NCBI GenBank assembly: GCA_902782905.1
Contig: CACZPB010000058.1
Span: forward strand, 1-6,601
Length of the DNA stretch: 6,601 nucleotides
Reading direction: 5' to 3'
From: an uncultured bacterium
GTDB lineage: Bacteria > Cyanobacteriota > Vampirovibrionia > Gastranaerophilales > Gastranaerophilaceae
Under the pieces are notes generated by a model, which ran no database searches, was not told where the DNA came from, and saw only the letters and a program-made list of their open reading frames with translations. Below are positions 1-5,807 of the stretch, piece by piece; positions within the stretch are counted from its first letter, which is position 1; every line of letters begins with the position of its first letter. Made by a program: the position numbers and the translations under genes.

Positions 1-214
1 CAAACTGTACCGTTCCAACATAAGCCTTATCGTCGCTTAAATATTCAATAAGTCTGGTTGCTTTCCCGATACAAATAGGCAAAACTCCCTCTGCAAAAGG
101 ATCAAGTGTACCTGTATGCCCGATTTGTTTTATTTTCGATACGCGCCTCAATACCGCAACAACATCATGTGATGTTTTGCCCTTCGGTTTATATATGTTT
201 AGAACTCCAAACAT
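1..214 (-). CDS. truB: tRNA pseudouridine(55) synthase TruB, N-terminal part (runs off the window)
   Basis: TruB isomerises uridine 55 in the T-loop of tRNAs to pseudouridine in the cytoplasm. Only the first 71 codons are inside the window. The reading is MFGVLNIYKPKGKTSHDVV at the N-terminus, followed by the hallmark GHTGTLDPFAEGVLPI at residues 32-47. D38 in the TLDP motif corresponds to the family's catalytic aspartate, and the KPxGxTSHDVV start is also typical of the family. The ATG shares its A with the last base of the rbfA TAA stop (TAATG), which points to translational coupling. The only upstream Shine-Dalgarno-like stretch is a weak AAAGG 12 bases away, inside rbfA. The rbfA-truB order is widely conserved in bacteria. 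The identification is secure. The catalytic and PUA-domain remainder lies beyond position 1, so integrity cannot be judged. Confidence 0.95.
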   Translation of the reverse strand, partial: MFGVLNIYKPKGKTSHDVVAVLRRVSKIKQIGHTGTLDPFAEGVLPICIGKATRLIEYLSDDKAYVGTVQF

Positions 215-564
215 TATTTGATTTCGCCTTTAGATATTTTTTCAATAAGGTCAAGAACTTTAGAACCTTGTTCCAAGCCGTCAGAGAAAACAAATTTGAT
301 TTCAGGCGTAACTCTGAGCCTAATTCTCTTTCCTACTTCATATCTGACTCTGCCTGTATTTTTTTCAATGATTTCTTTGTCTTTTTCTACCTGTTCAGGA
401 GAGCCAAGAACGCTGTAAATTACTTTAGCATAAGAATTATCGTGAGAAACCTCTACATCGACAACGGAAACGACACCCTCCAGTCCTCTGATTTCTTTTC
501 TTAAAATATCAGATATGTCGCGCATTAACTCTTTTCTAACACGTTCGTTTCTCAAAGTTGTCAT
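214..564 (-). CDS. rbfA: 30S ribosome-binding factor RbfA
   Basis: RbfA is a small single KH-fold protein that binds the 30S subunit and assists late 16S rRNA maturation and cold adaptation. The product is 116 residues, a normal family length. It opens with TLRNERVRKELMRDISDIL, then has SYAKVIYSVLGS (residues 44-55) and LRVTPEIKFVFSDG (83-96), which match the RbfA pattern of an N-terminal helix, an AKVYVS strand and an LRxTPxIxFxxD strand. I choose the ATG at 564 over the in-frame TTG at 603. An AAGGAG ribosome binding site sits 7 bases before 564, the ORF from 564 matches where RbfA proteins usually begin, and a promoter -10 box at 608-613 would start transcription near the TTG itself. The stop overlaps the truB start by one base. 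nusA and infB, often just upstream in other bacteria, are absent; a WG-repeat gene lies there instead. Confidence 0.95.
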   Translation of the reverse strand: MTTLRNERVRKELMRDISDILRKEIRGLEGVVSVVDVEVSHDNSYAKVIYSVLGSPEQVEKDKEIIEKNTGRVRYEVGKRIRLRVTPEIKFVFSDGLEQGSKVLDLIEKISKGEIK

Positions 565-571
565 TTTGTTT

Positions 572-577
572 CTCCTT
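572..577 (-). promoter_or_regulatory. Ribosome binding site deciding the rbfA start
   Basis: The minus strand reads AAGGAG, followed by a 7-base spacer and the ATG at 564. This is a near-ideal Shine-Dalgarno arrangement, and it rules in favour of the internal ATG over the upstream TTG codon at 603. Confidence 0.85.
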
Positions 578-607
578 TTCGGGGTAATATTTATTTCCGA
601 CAATCAT

Positions 608-636
608 ATTATAACATATAATAATCAGTTTTTAAT
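608..636 (-). promoter_or_regulatory. Probable extended -10 promoter for rbfA-truB
   Basis: On the minus strand positions 616-608 read TGTTATAAT, a perfect TGn plus TATAAT extended -10. Seventeen bases further upstream is ATTAAA (636-631), a poor -35, which an extended -10 can compensate for. The -35 region overlaps the last codons of the WG-repeat gene. The predicted start near 601-602 would give a leader of roughly 37 bases carrying the rbfA ribosome binding site. Assignment is by motif only; AT-rich DNA yields chance matches. Confidence 0.6.
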
Positions 637-1491
637 ATCGTGCTTAAGCTTGGACTTAAGTGAACTAAGCGGTCCGTTATTCGGCGCAGTGACATTTTTA
701 AAATATTTTTTTGCGTAAACTATTGGAAATTTCGGTATCCAAGCCATCTTCATAAAGATTGAAACCGTGTCCGCGCCTTTTGAGAACATAAGCTCATCTA
801 TTGTTTCTTCATAAGCAGGTGAGATTGAAGAAAAAAGTTTTAGTGCATAATTCGTTGCCGTAACTCCGTAATATCCTGTTGATGTAAACGGGCTTGATGC
901 AATCTCCGTAATCTTTATTGCAGATGTGTCGTGCAATGATTGAATGTCAAGTGGAACATTCAACAGCTCGTTGTCAGCTCTCTTAATTTCAAACGTTTGA
1001 CCGTTATAAACCATTATAAGTGTATTAAAATTCGGCATATAAATATCGTCAAATATATTATCGACGACCATCATGCCATTCAAATCAGCAATTCCGAACT
1101 TGTAATTTTTGCAGGTAACAAACATCCCGCCGTAGAGAAGGTCAATAGAGGAATATTCTACCGGTAAAAGTGCAAACCCCATCTCATCAAAAATGCCGTA
1201 TTTCTCTCCTTTATTGAACTTTACAAATTTGCCTAAAACTCGCTCTGCTTGGTTGTACTTAGGTTTTATAATTATTGTTCCGTCATCGCGAATTATGCCG
1301 AACTTGCTTCCTTCCTGCATTATCCAAGCTGTTTCTCCAAGGCGTACAAGCTTTTTGTACTTAGCTTCGGTTATTACATTTTCTCCATTTTTTAGCCCGA
1401 ACTCTCCGTCGTTTGAATATACGGAAACTTCAGCAAAAACAAAATTCTGCATCAAAAAAAGCGATAATAATAACAAAACGAATTTTTTCAT
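625..1491 (-). CDS. Exported WG-repeat protein of unknown function
   Basis: The 288-residue product begins with a basic MKKF, a leucine-rich hydrophobic core and a likely signal peptidase I site after residue 20 (VFA before EVSV), so it is probably exported. Residues about 29-150 contain four copies of a degenerate WG-type repeat. Each is centred on an F/YG(I/L) triplet at residues 31, 64, 98 and 132, giving a regular 33-34 residue period. The copy GSKFGIIRDDGTIIIKPKY (61-79) is the clearest. A fifth, eroded copy may begin around residue 166. The remaining 110 residues have no repeat I recognise, and the tail is lysine-rich. WG repeats (PF14903-like) are common in secreted or surface proteins of AT-rich bacteria and have no general biochemical function. 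The gene starts 22 bases after the secF stem-loop, has no visible Shine-Dalgarno sequence, and ends just before the rbfA promoter. Starting instead at M14 would remove most of the signal peptide, so I keep the ATG at 1491. Confidence 0.8.
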   Translation of the reverse strand: MKKFVLLLLSLFLMQNFVFAEVSVYSNDGEFGLKNGENVITEAKYKKLVRLGETAWIMQEGSKFGIIRDDGTIIIKPKYNQAERVLGKFVKFNKGEKYGIFDEMGFALLPVEYSSIDLLYGGMFVTCKNYKFGIADLNGMMVVDNIFDDIYMPNFNTLIMVYNGQTFEIKRADNELLNVPLDIQSLHDTSAIKITEIASSPFTSTGYYGVTATNYALKLFSSISPAYEETIDELMFSKGADTVSIFMKMAWIPKFPIVYAKKYFKNVTAPNNGPLSSLKSKLKHDIKN

Positions 1492-1513
1492 ATTAAAAGT
1501 TTAGCATAAATTA

Positions 1514-1544
1514 GCGGGAAACGAAATTTTCTTTCGTTTCCCGC
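1514..1544 (-). terminator. Stem-loop terminator after secF
   Basis: A perfect 13-bp inverted repeat (GCGGGAAACGAAA at 1514-1526, its complement at 1532-1544) encloses a 5-base loop, 20 bases after the secF stop. The stem is strong. The following minus-strand tract (TAATTTATGC) is U-rich but interrupted, so termination may be incomplete and allow some read-through into the WG-repeat gene. Confidence 0.75.
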
Positions 1545-1564
1545 CAGTTTATTATTTGTTTTTA

Positions 1565-2524
1565 TTATGCTCTAACAGCAGGTGCGGAAGAATTTTTCTT
1601 GTCTTCCCAAATATCTACAAGCGTAGAGCAGAAGAATATGCTTGAATATGTACCGATTACGATACCTAAAATCATAGCAAGTACAAAATCTCTTGTTGTA
1701 ACACCGCCCAAGAAATATAGAGCCAAAAGTGTTATTAATGTTGTAACAGAAGTATTGATACTTCTTGCAAGAGTTTGGTTAATTGATGAATTCATAATTT
1801 CACCGAATGACATTTTCTTACCGTAATATTTAAGGTTTTCTCTCACACGGTCAAAAACAACGATTGTATCGTGAACAGAGAAGCCGATTACAGTCAGAAC
1901 TGCCGTCACAAACAGTGCATCGACCTGAACGTTATAAAATAGCCCGAGTATTGAGAATATTCCGACTACGAACAGTGTGTCGTGTACCAACCCAAGAATT
2001 GCCGCAAGAGCATAGTCAAACTGGAATCTGAATGTTAAGTATGCAACAATTCCAAGCAATGCCAATGACAGAGCAATTAAAGAGTTTTTGAAAAGCTCTG
2101 TACCGAGAGTCGGCCCGACTGATGTTACTTGAACCAACTCAGGCGCCTTGAATTCTCCTCCGACAACATTTGTTATTTTGTCTTGGTCTTTTGAATTTTC
2201 ATCAATAAACTTTGTTCTGATAGACAAAATTGCTTTTAAGTCTGAGTCTTGAGAATTAATATTGATAATTTGCAAGTAAGGATTTTCAATTCCGTTTTTA
2301 ACTAAATTACTTCTTACTGCAGCCAATTTGTTATTTGTAATATCTTCTTTCACTCCGTATTGAAGTGTTGTACCGCCTGTGTAGTCAATGCCGACTTTTA
2401 CAGGAGAATGTGTCGGATAAGTAACCATTGAATATATCATTGCAACAATTCCCGGAGTCAAAAGAACTGCGGACAGTGCAAGAAATATAAATCTGTTTTT
2501 TACTATATCTAATTTTAGTTTCAT
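1565..2524 (-). CDS. secF: Protein translocase subunit SecF
   Basis: SecF is an inner-membrane subunit that pairs with SecD and uses the proton motive force to help pull proteins out of the SecYEG channel. The 319-residue product has the family layout. There is a first membrane helix (about 12-34), then the conserved GIDYTGGT (45-52), a periplasmic domain to about residue 140 ending in VTSVGPTLG, and five further helices (roughly 146-166, 170-192, 200-224, 258-273, 278-303). The SecF signature GFSVHDTIVVFDRVREN occupies 214-230. D219 aligns with the conserved membrane aspartate of E. coli SecF (D213) implicated in proton movement. LARSINTSVTT (252-262) is also typical. The start has an AAGAGG ribosome binding site 6 bases upstream. 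It lies downstream of secD with a 95-base gap that contains an RNA hairpin close to this ribosome binding site. A stem-loop terminator follows the stop. Confidence 0.97.
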   Translation of the reverse strand: MKLKLDIVKNRFIFLALSAVLLTPGIVAMIYSMVTYPTHSPVKVGIDYTGGTTLQYGVKEDITNNKLAAVRSNLVKNGIENPYLQIININSQDSDLKAILSIRTKFIDENSKDQDKITNVVGGEFKAPELVQVTSVGPTLGTELFKNSLIALSLALLGIVAYLTFRFQFDYALAAILGLVHDTLFVVGIFSILGLFYNVQVDALFVTAVLTVIGFSVHDTIVVFDRVRENLKYYGKKMSFGEIMNSSINQTLARSINTSVTTLITLLALYFLGGVTTRDFVLAMILGIVIGTYSSIFFCSTLVDIWEDKKNSSAPAVRA

Positions 2525-2543
2525 TTTTTACCTCTTATCTGCT

Positions 2544-2582
2544 GTCCCCTCACCCTAACCCTCTCCCGCAGGGCGAGCGGAC
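2544..2582 (-). repeat. GC-rich imperfect hairpin in the secD-secF gap, possible dispersed repeat
   Basis: Arms at 2544-2555 (GTCCCCTCACCC) and 2571-2582 (GGGCGAGCGGAC) pair at 10 of 12 positions in DNA. In the minus-strand RNA one mismatch becomes G-U, leaving a single G-G mismatch, around a 15-base loop. The segment is about 70% GC, whereas its surroundings are strongly AT-rich, and it sits 7 bases upstream of the secF ribosome binding site. Its plus-strand text (CCCTCACCCTAACCCTCTCC) resembles a short dispersed repeat I recall from many unrelated bacterial genomes; I could not search for this. It may be an acquired repeat unit or an intergenic mRNA hairpin; the lack of a U-tract argues against an intrinsic terminator. 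Confidence 0.6.
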
Positions 2583-2594
2583 TGTTTATCTATT

Positions 2595-2617
2595 CCTCTA
2601 TTTACCCCTCTATTTAC
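2595..2617. repeat. Short tandem repeat after secD
   Basis: The 11-base unit CCTCTATTTAC occurs at 2595-2605 and again at 2607-2617, a period of 12, directly after the secD stop codon. A less exact partial copy may precede it at about 2589. It is non-coding and probably arose by slippage. Confidence 0.6.
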
Positions 2618-2619
2618 TC

Positions 2620-3924
2620 CTAATCTAATATTCCGAACTTAGCTTTTTCTCTAGTAGTTTCAACTACTTGATACTCAGAATCAATTTCTTCTGCCGTTAA
2701 GCCGAACATAGCAGGATTTTCAAGTTTTCCTGTACCGAAGATTAAGTGCATGAAGTTCTTTGTGATTGTAATTGCCGAGAACATTGATACCATAACACCG
2801 ATTGCAAGTGTCAGTGCAAAACCTTTTACAATACTTGTTCCTAAGCAATACAGAATTGTACAAGTAATTATTGTTGTCATATTTGAGTCAAAAATACTTG
2901 TAAATGCTCTGTCAAACCCTGAATTTATTGCTGTAAACAAAGTTCTTCCGGCTCTGAGTTCTTCTTTTGTTCTTTCAAAGATAAGAATGTTTGCATCAAC
3001 CGCCATGCCGATAGAAAGTATGAAACCTGCAATACCGGCAAGAGTAAGTGTTACTGGAATAGCTTTGAAAAGAGCGAATAACATTATACCGTAAAGGATT
3101 AATGCTAAGTCTGCAATAAGTCCGGGAGCTCTGTAATACAGTGCCATAAATACCATAACGAAACCTAAACCGATAGCACCTGCAACCTTTGATTTTGCTA
3201 TACTGTCTGCACCGAGAGTCGGACCTACGGTATTTTCTTCAATAATCTTTGCAGGAACAGGAAGTGCACCGGCATTAAGAAGGTCAACCATCTTCTTTGC
3301 TTCGTCTACTGCAAAACCGCCGTCACCGCCTGATATTTGAGCTCTTCCGCCTGTAATAGGTTCTCTTATTACAGGAGCGGATTGAAGTTCTCCGTTAAAG
3401 AAAATTGCCATTGGCTGACCTACAAGTTTTTTTGTAAGTTCAGCAAATTTTCTTGTACCTTCACCATTGAATTCCAAATCAACTACCCATTGACCGTTTG
3501 TAGCGTTTGAGCTCAGGTTTGCTTTGTCTAAGTCTTTACCAGTAAGTCCTGTCGGTTCCCATTCCATTTCACCGTTTTTCATAACAGGTTTTCTGAAATC
3601 AAGTTCAGCGGTTTCGCCCAAATAAGCTTTTGCTTGATTTAAGTCAGAAACATCAGGGATTTCAACAACAAGTCTTTTTTCACCTGCTCTTTGAACAACC
3701 GTTTCTGAAACGCCAAGTTTGTTAACCCTGTTTTCGATAGCAAACTGCAAGCTTGACATCATATCAGGCGTAACTTGTGCATTATTGGCAGGATTTGCTT
3801 CTAATACCAATCTGGAACCTCCGACAAGGTCCAAACCAAGTTTTGTAGGCTTAACGCAAATAGTCACAATAGATGCGATGATTATAAGCACGATAGCCCA
3901 AAACATTATCAGTTTATTTTTCAT
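2620..3924 (-). CDS. secD: Protein translocase subunit SecD
   Basis: SecD partners SecF in the proton-driven stage of protein export across the inner membrane. At 434 residues it is much shorter than the roughly 615-residue E. coli protein, consistent with the compact form common outside Proteobacteria. It has a first helix (about 6-23), the conserved GLDLVGGSRL (30-39), and a periplasmic region to about residue 230 that includes FNGELQSAPVI and ends at TVGPTLGADSI (232-242). Five more helices follow (about 245-264, 268-286, 290-313, 345-362, 366-390). GMAVDANILIFERTKEELR (306-324) is the SecD signature, and D310 aligns with the E. coli aspartate D519 tied to proton conduction. The last 40 residues are a polar cytoplasmic tail. 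An AAAGGAG ribosome binding site 7 bases before the ATG fixes the start. The gene opens a secD-secF unit downstream of the dapA terminator. Confidence 0.97.
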   Translation of the reverse strand: MKNKLIMFWAIVLIIIASIVTICVKPTKLGLDLVGGSRLVLEANPANNAQVTPDMMSSLQFAIENRVNKLGVSETVVQRAGEKRLVVEIPDVSDLNQAKAYLGETAELDFRKPVMKNGEMEWEPTGLTGKDLDKANLSSNATNGQWVVDLEFNGEGTRKFAELTKKLVGQPMAIFFNGELQSAPVIREPITGGRAQISGGDGGFAVDEAKKMVDLLNAGALPVPAKIIEENTVGPTLGADSIAKSKVAGAIGLGFVMVFMALYYRAPGLIADLALILYGIMLFALFKAIPVTLTLAGIAGFILSIGMAVDANILIFERTKEELRAGRTLFTAINSGFDRAFTSIFDSNMTTIITCTILYCLGTSIVKGFALTLAIGVMVSMFSAITITKNFMHLIFGTGKLENPAMFGLTAEEIDSEYQVVETTREKAKFGILD

Positions 3925-3955
3925 CTGTCTACTCCTTTTATACCCTCTTATTTTT

Positions 3956-3961
3956 ATTATA
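3956..3961 (-). promoter_or_regulatory. Probable -10 box of the secD-secF promoter
   Basis: A perfect TATAAT on the minus strand lies 31 bases ahead of the secD ATG, in the AT-rich gap after the dapA terminator. No good -35 appears 16-19 bases upstream (the nearest candidates read ACTCTT or TTACTC). A promoter is expected here because a strong terminator separates secD from dapA, but the exact site is a motif-based guess. Confidence 0.5.
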
Positions 3962-4011
3962 AAACAAACAAAAATAATAAGAGTAACTGACTGACTAATT
4001 TAATAATATGT

Positions 4012-4042
4012 AAAAAAAAAACGGGCTTGTGCCCGTTTTTTT
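4012..4042 (-). terminator. Intrinsic terminator after dapA
   Basis: On the minus strand an ACGGGC/GCCCGT stem with a 4-base loop (ACAA) is followed by ten consecutive T residues (complement of 4012-4021). The stem can extend through A-U pairs because an A-run precedes it. The dapA TAA stop (4043-4041) lies at the base of this structure. It is a textbook rho-independent terminator, and its symmetric A and T runs would allow it to act in both directions. Confidence 0.93.
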
Positions 4043-4919
4043 ATATTGAATCCAATGTAAATATCAAATCTGTTTTTTCTGCTTTTGTTAGCTCAACGAG
4101 CGGTCTGCGAACGTATTCCTCAATAATTCCTTTGTATGCAAGAGCCGCTTTTACCGGTACAGGATTTGGTGCCATAAACAGCTTTTTAAATATCGGATAA
4201 AGTTTTCTGTGCATGTTGCCGGCTGTTGCAGCGTCACCCGTTTTGAAGTTTCTTATCATGGACTTAATCTCAACTCCGAAAAGGTGAGAAGCTACTGAAA
4301 TTACGCCGTGAGCGCCAACGGAAAGCATCGGAAGGGTCAAACTGTCATCTCCTGAATAAATCGCAAAGTCACTCGGACAGCTCATCTTAAGCTCTGTTAT
4401 AGTATCCATATCTCCAAAACTTTGTTTTAATGCAACAATATTAGAATACTTTTTAGCGAGAGTCTTAACCGTGTCAACGCTCATATTAACGCCTGTTCTT
4501 GACGGAATGTTGTATAAAATTACAGGAATATCAACAGCTTCTGCGACAGCTGAAAAGTGTTCTATCATGCCTGCTTGTGAGGGTTTGTTATAATATGGAA
4601 CTACTGTCAGAATCGCATCAACGCCTTCTTTTTCTGCATTTTTTGCTGTCATAACAGCAGTTTTAGTAGAATTAGAGCCTGTTCCCATAATAACTTTGCC
4701 CTTATTTGTTACGGCTCTTTTTACGCTGGATAGAATTTCTAATTCTTCATCATAGCTTAAAGTAGGAGCTTCGCCGGTTGTTCCGGTTACTAGAACAGCA
4801 TCAGAACCGTTTTCAACAAGATGCTTGGCGAGTTCTTCCACTTTGTCATAATCGACTTCTCTTTTATCGTTGAATGGTGTTACCATTGCTGTAATAACTT
4901 CACCTGCATCATATCTCAT
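4041..4919 (-). CDS. dapA: 4-hydroxy-tetrahydrodipicolinate synthase (DapA)
   Basis: DapA condenses pyruvate with aspartate semialdehyde, the committed step toward diaminopimelate (for peptidoglycan) and lysine. The 292-residue length equals the usual family length for this (beta/alpha)8 barrel. Visible active-site elements are VTGTTGEAPTL (44-54, with T47/T48), VVPYYNKP (106-113), LYNIPSRTG (135-143, with catalytic Y136 and substrate-carboxylate-binding R141) and VALKQS (162-167), where K165 is the Schiff-base lysine. Together YNIPSRTG and GTTGE favour DapA over N-acetylneuraminate lyase or other aldolases of the superfamily. Q166 replaces the glutamate often found after the lysine, a tolerated variation. 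An AAGGAG ribosome binding site with a 7-base spacer supports the ATG. It lies 36 bases after the membrane-protein gene, has its own TATAAT box, and ends inside a strong terminator. Confidence 0.97.
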   Translation of the reverse strand: MRYDAGEVITAMVTPFNDKREVDYDKVEELAKHLVENGSDAVLVTGTTGEAPTLSYDEELEILSSVKRAVTNKGKVIMGTGSNSTKTAVMTAKNAEKEGVDAILTVVPYYNKPSQAGMIEHFSAVAEAVDIPVILYNIPSRTGVNMSVDTVKTLAKKYSNIVALKQSFGDMDTITELKMSCPSDFAIYSGDDSLTLPMLSVGAHGVISVASHLFGVEIKSMIRNFKTGDAATAGNMHRKLYPIFKKLFMAPNPVPVKAALAYKGIIEEYVRRPLVELTKAEKTDLIFTLDSI

Positions 4920-4949
4920 ATCCCTGCTCCTTCTTTTATCTTTTTGTAT

Positions 4950-4978
4950 ATTATACTACAAATTTTGTTTAAACTCAT
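4950..4978 (-). promoter_or_regulatory. Probable dapA promoter inside the upstream gene end
   Basis: The minus strand has TATAAT at 4955-4950, directly after the TAG stop of the membrane-protein gene. A partial -35 (ATGAGT, 4978-4973, three of six consensus bases) sits exactly 17 bases upstream within that gene's last codons. Predicted transcription would begin near 4943, giving a short leader that includes the dapA ribosome binding site. It could give dapA expression independent of panC. Motif evidence only. Confidence 0.5.
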
Positions 4979-5807
4979 GTAATTCTAACGTGTCATCTTT
5001 ATACTGAAACAAACCTATTTGTGCAGTCGTGTATTTTCTTTTTTTATTAAAACTGTATCTGTAACAAGTGTCTGCGGCGATTGTAATACTTCCGTAATGT
5101 TTTAAATCTGCAATCTTTTCAAGTTGTTCGATATTGTTGCCGACCTGAATACTTATAGAATATCTTATAGGTGCATCAGAATTTATTAACTTAAACATTA
5201 CATCCAATGTGTCATCAATTTTTTCAAAATCGTAAAACTGATAAAGAAAACCGCCCCTATAATTAAGAGGTTTTGTGTTAGTCTTTTCTATAATAAAATC
5301 GTTCATTAACTTGTTTTGTTCGTCAATATTGACGTTTAGTTTTTCTTTGGAAAAATTTCTCTTTAGTTCAGTATAAATAATGATGTTATACTTTGTCAGT
5401 CTTGCCTGTTCTGTTTCTGCATCTGCTTGAAGTTGTTTGTTAACTACAAATTCTTCTGTTTTATGCAAAAACATTCTTATTCGAAGATAAGTGTTTTCTA
5501 AAAAATCAGCAACGTAGTTTAGCTTTTTAAAGATATAAGAAATTATTGTCAGGATTATGACTGCTGTTAAATATTTAAGCTCAAAAGTTATTCCGAAAAT
5601 TTCAAACGAGTATGAGCAAATTCTGTCTGATATTGCCAGCAACAAATCATTAAACGGTGAGAAGAAATTAATCCACTCCCAATTTCCGTGAGTTAAATTC
5701 TCAATCCAATAAAGTGTCAAAATCAGAATAAAGAAAACTGCAAGCATTCTTAAAAAATAAAGGCAGCTTCTTATGAAATCAAAGAATTTCAACATCAATT
5801 TGTGCAC
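4956..5807 (-). CDS. Two-helix membrane protein with a degenerate cyclase-like C-terminal domain
   Basis: I do not recognise this 283-residue protein as a named family. It has an arginine-flanked hydrophobic helix (about 17-35), a 40-residue probable extracytoplasmic loop rich in aromatic residues, a second helix (about 78-94) and a charged linker (95-137). Positive residues before helix 1 and after helix 2 place both termini in the cytoplasm. Residues about 138-282 read like a worn class III nucleotide cyclase domain. NIIIYTELK (141-149) stands where LFxDIxGF would be, YRGGFLYQF (183-191) for the GDGxxAxF segment, IRYSISIQVG (214-223) for the RxGIHxG strand, and GSITIAADTCYRY (239-251) for the usual GxIxVSxxTY. 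The second metal-binding aspartate is replaced by glycine (G185) and the catalytic asparagine-arginine pair is not evident, so catalysis is doubtful. The GTG start at 5807 shares its G with the panC stop and has a good ribosome binding site. The cyclase reading is inference by eye. Confidence 0.75.
   Translation of the reverse strand: MHKLMLKFFDFIRSCLYFLRMLAVFFILILTLYWIENLTHGNWEWINFFSPFNDLLLAISDRICSYSFEIFGITFELKYLTAVIILTIISYIFKKLNYVADFLENTYLRIRMFLHKTEEFVVNKQLQADAETEQARLTKYNIIIYTELKRNFSKEKLNVNIDEQNKLMNDFIIEKTNTKPLNYRGGFLYQFYDFEKIDDTLDVMFKLINSDAPIRYSISIQVGNNIEQLEKIADLKHYGSITIAADTCYRYSFNKKRKYTTAQIGLFQYKDDTLELHEFKQNL

Noticed and set aside
106..504. Plus-strand open frame antisense to rbfA and truB
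   Set aside because: Low-complexity, phenylalanine-rich translation without family resemblance; it lies opposite well-identified genes and has no convincing ribosome binding site.
1193..1504. Plus-strand open frame opposite the WG-repeat gene
   Set aside because: Antisense shadow with no recognisable domain; the opposite frame has a signal peptide and regular repeats.
2544..2582. Intrinsic terminator between secD and secF
   Set aside because: The stem has no U-tract after it, and secF, which must be co-expressed with secD, follows immediately.
2750..3094. Plus-strand open frame opposite secD
   Set aside because: It mirrors the hydrophobic codons of the SecD membrane domain; an antisense shadow with no independent support.
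3970..4000. Tandem GTCA repeat in the secD leader as an operator or riboswitch
   Set aside because: Only about two and a half copies of a 4-base unit with no pairing potential; too short to support a regulatory claim.
5793..5795. ATG as the start of the membrane-protein gene
   Set aside because: No ribosome binding site at suitable distance; the GTG at 5807 has one and overlaps the panC stop in the usual coupled manner.
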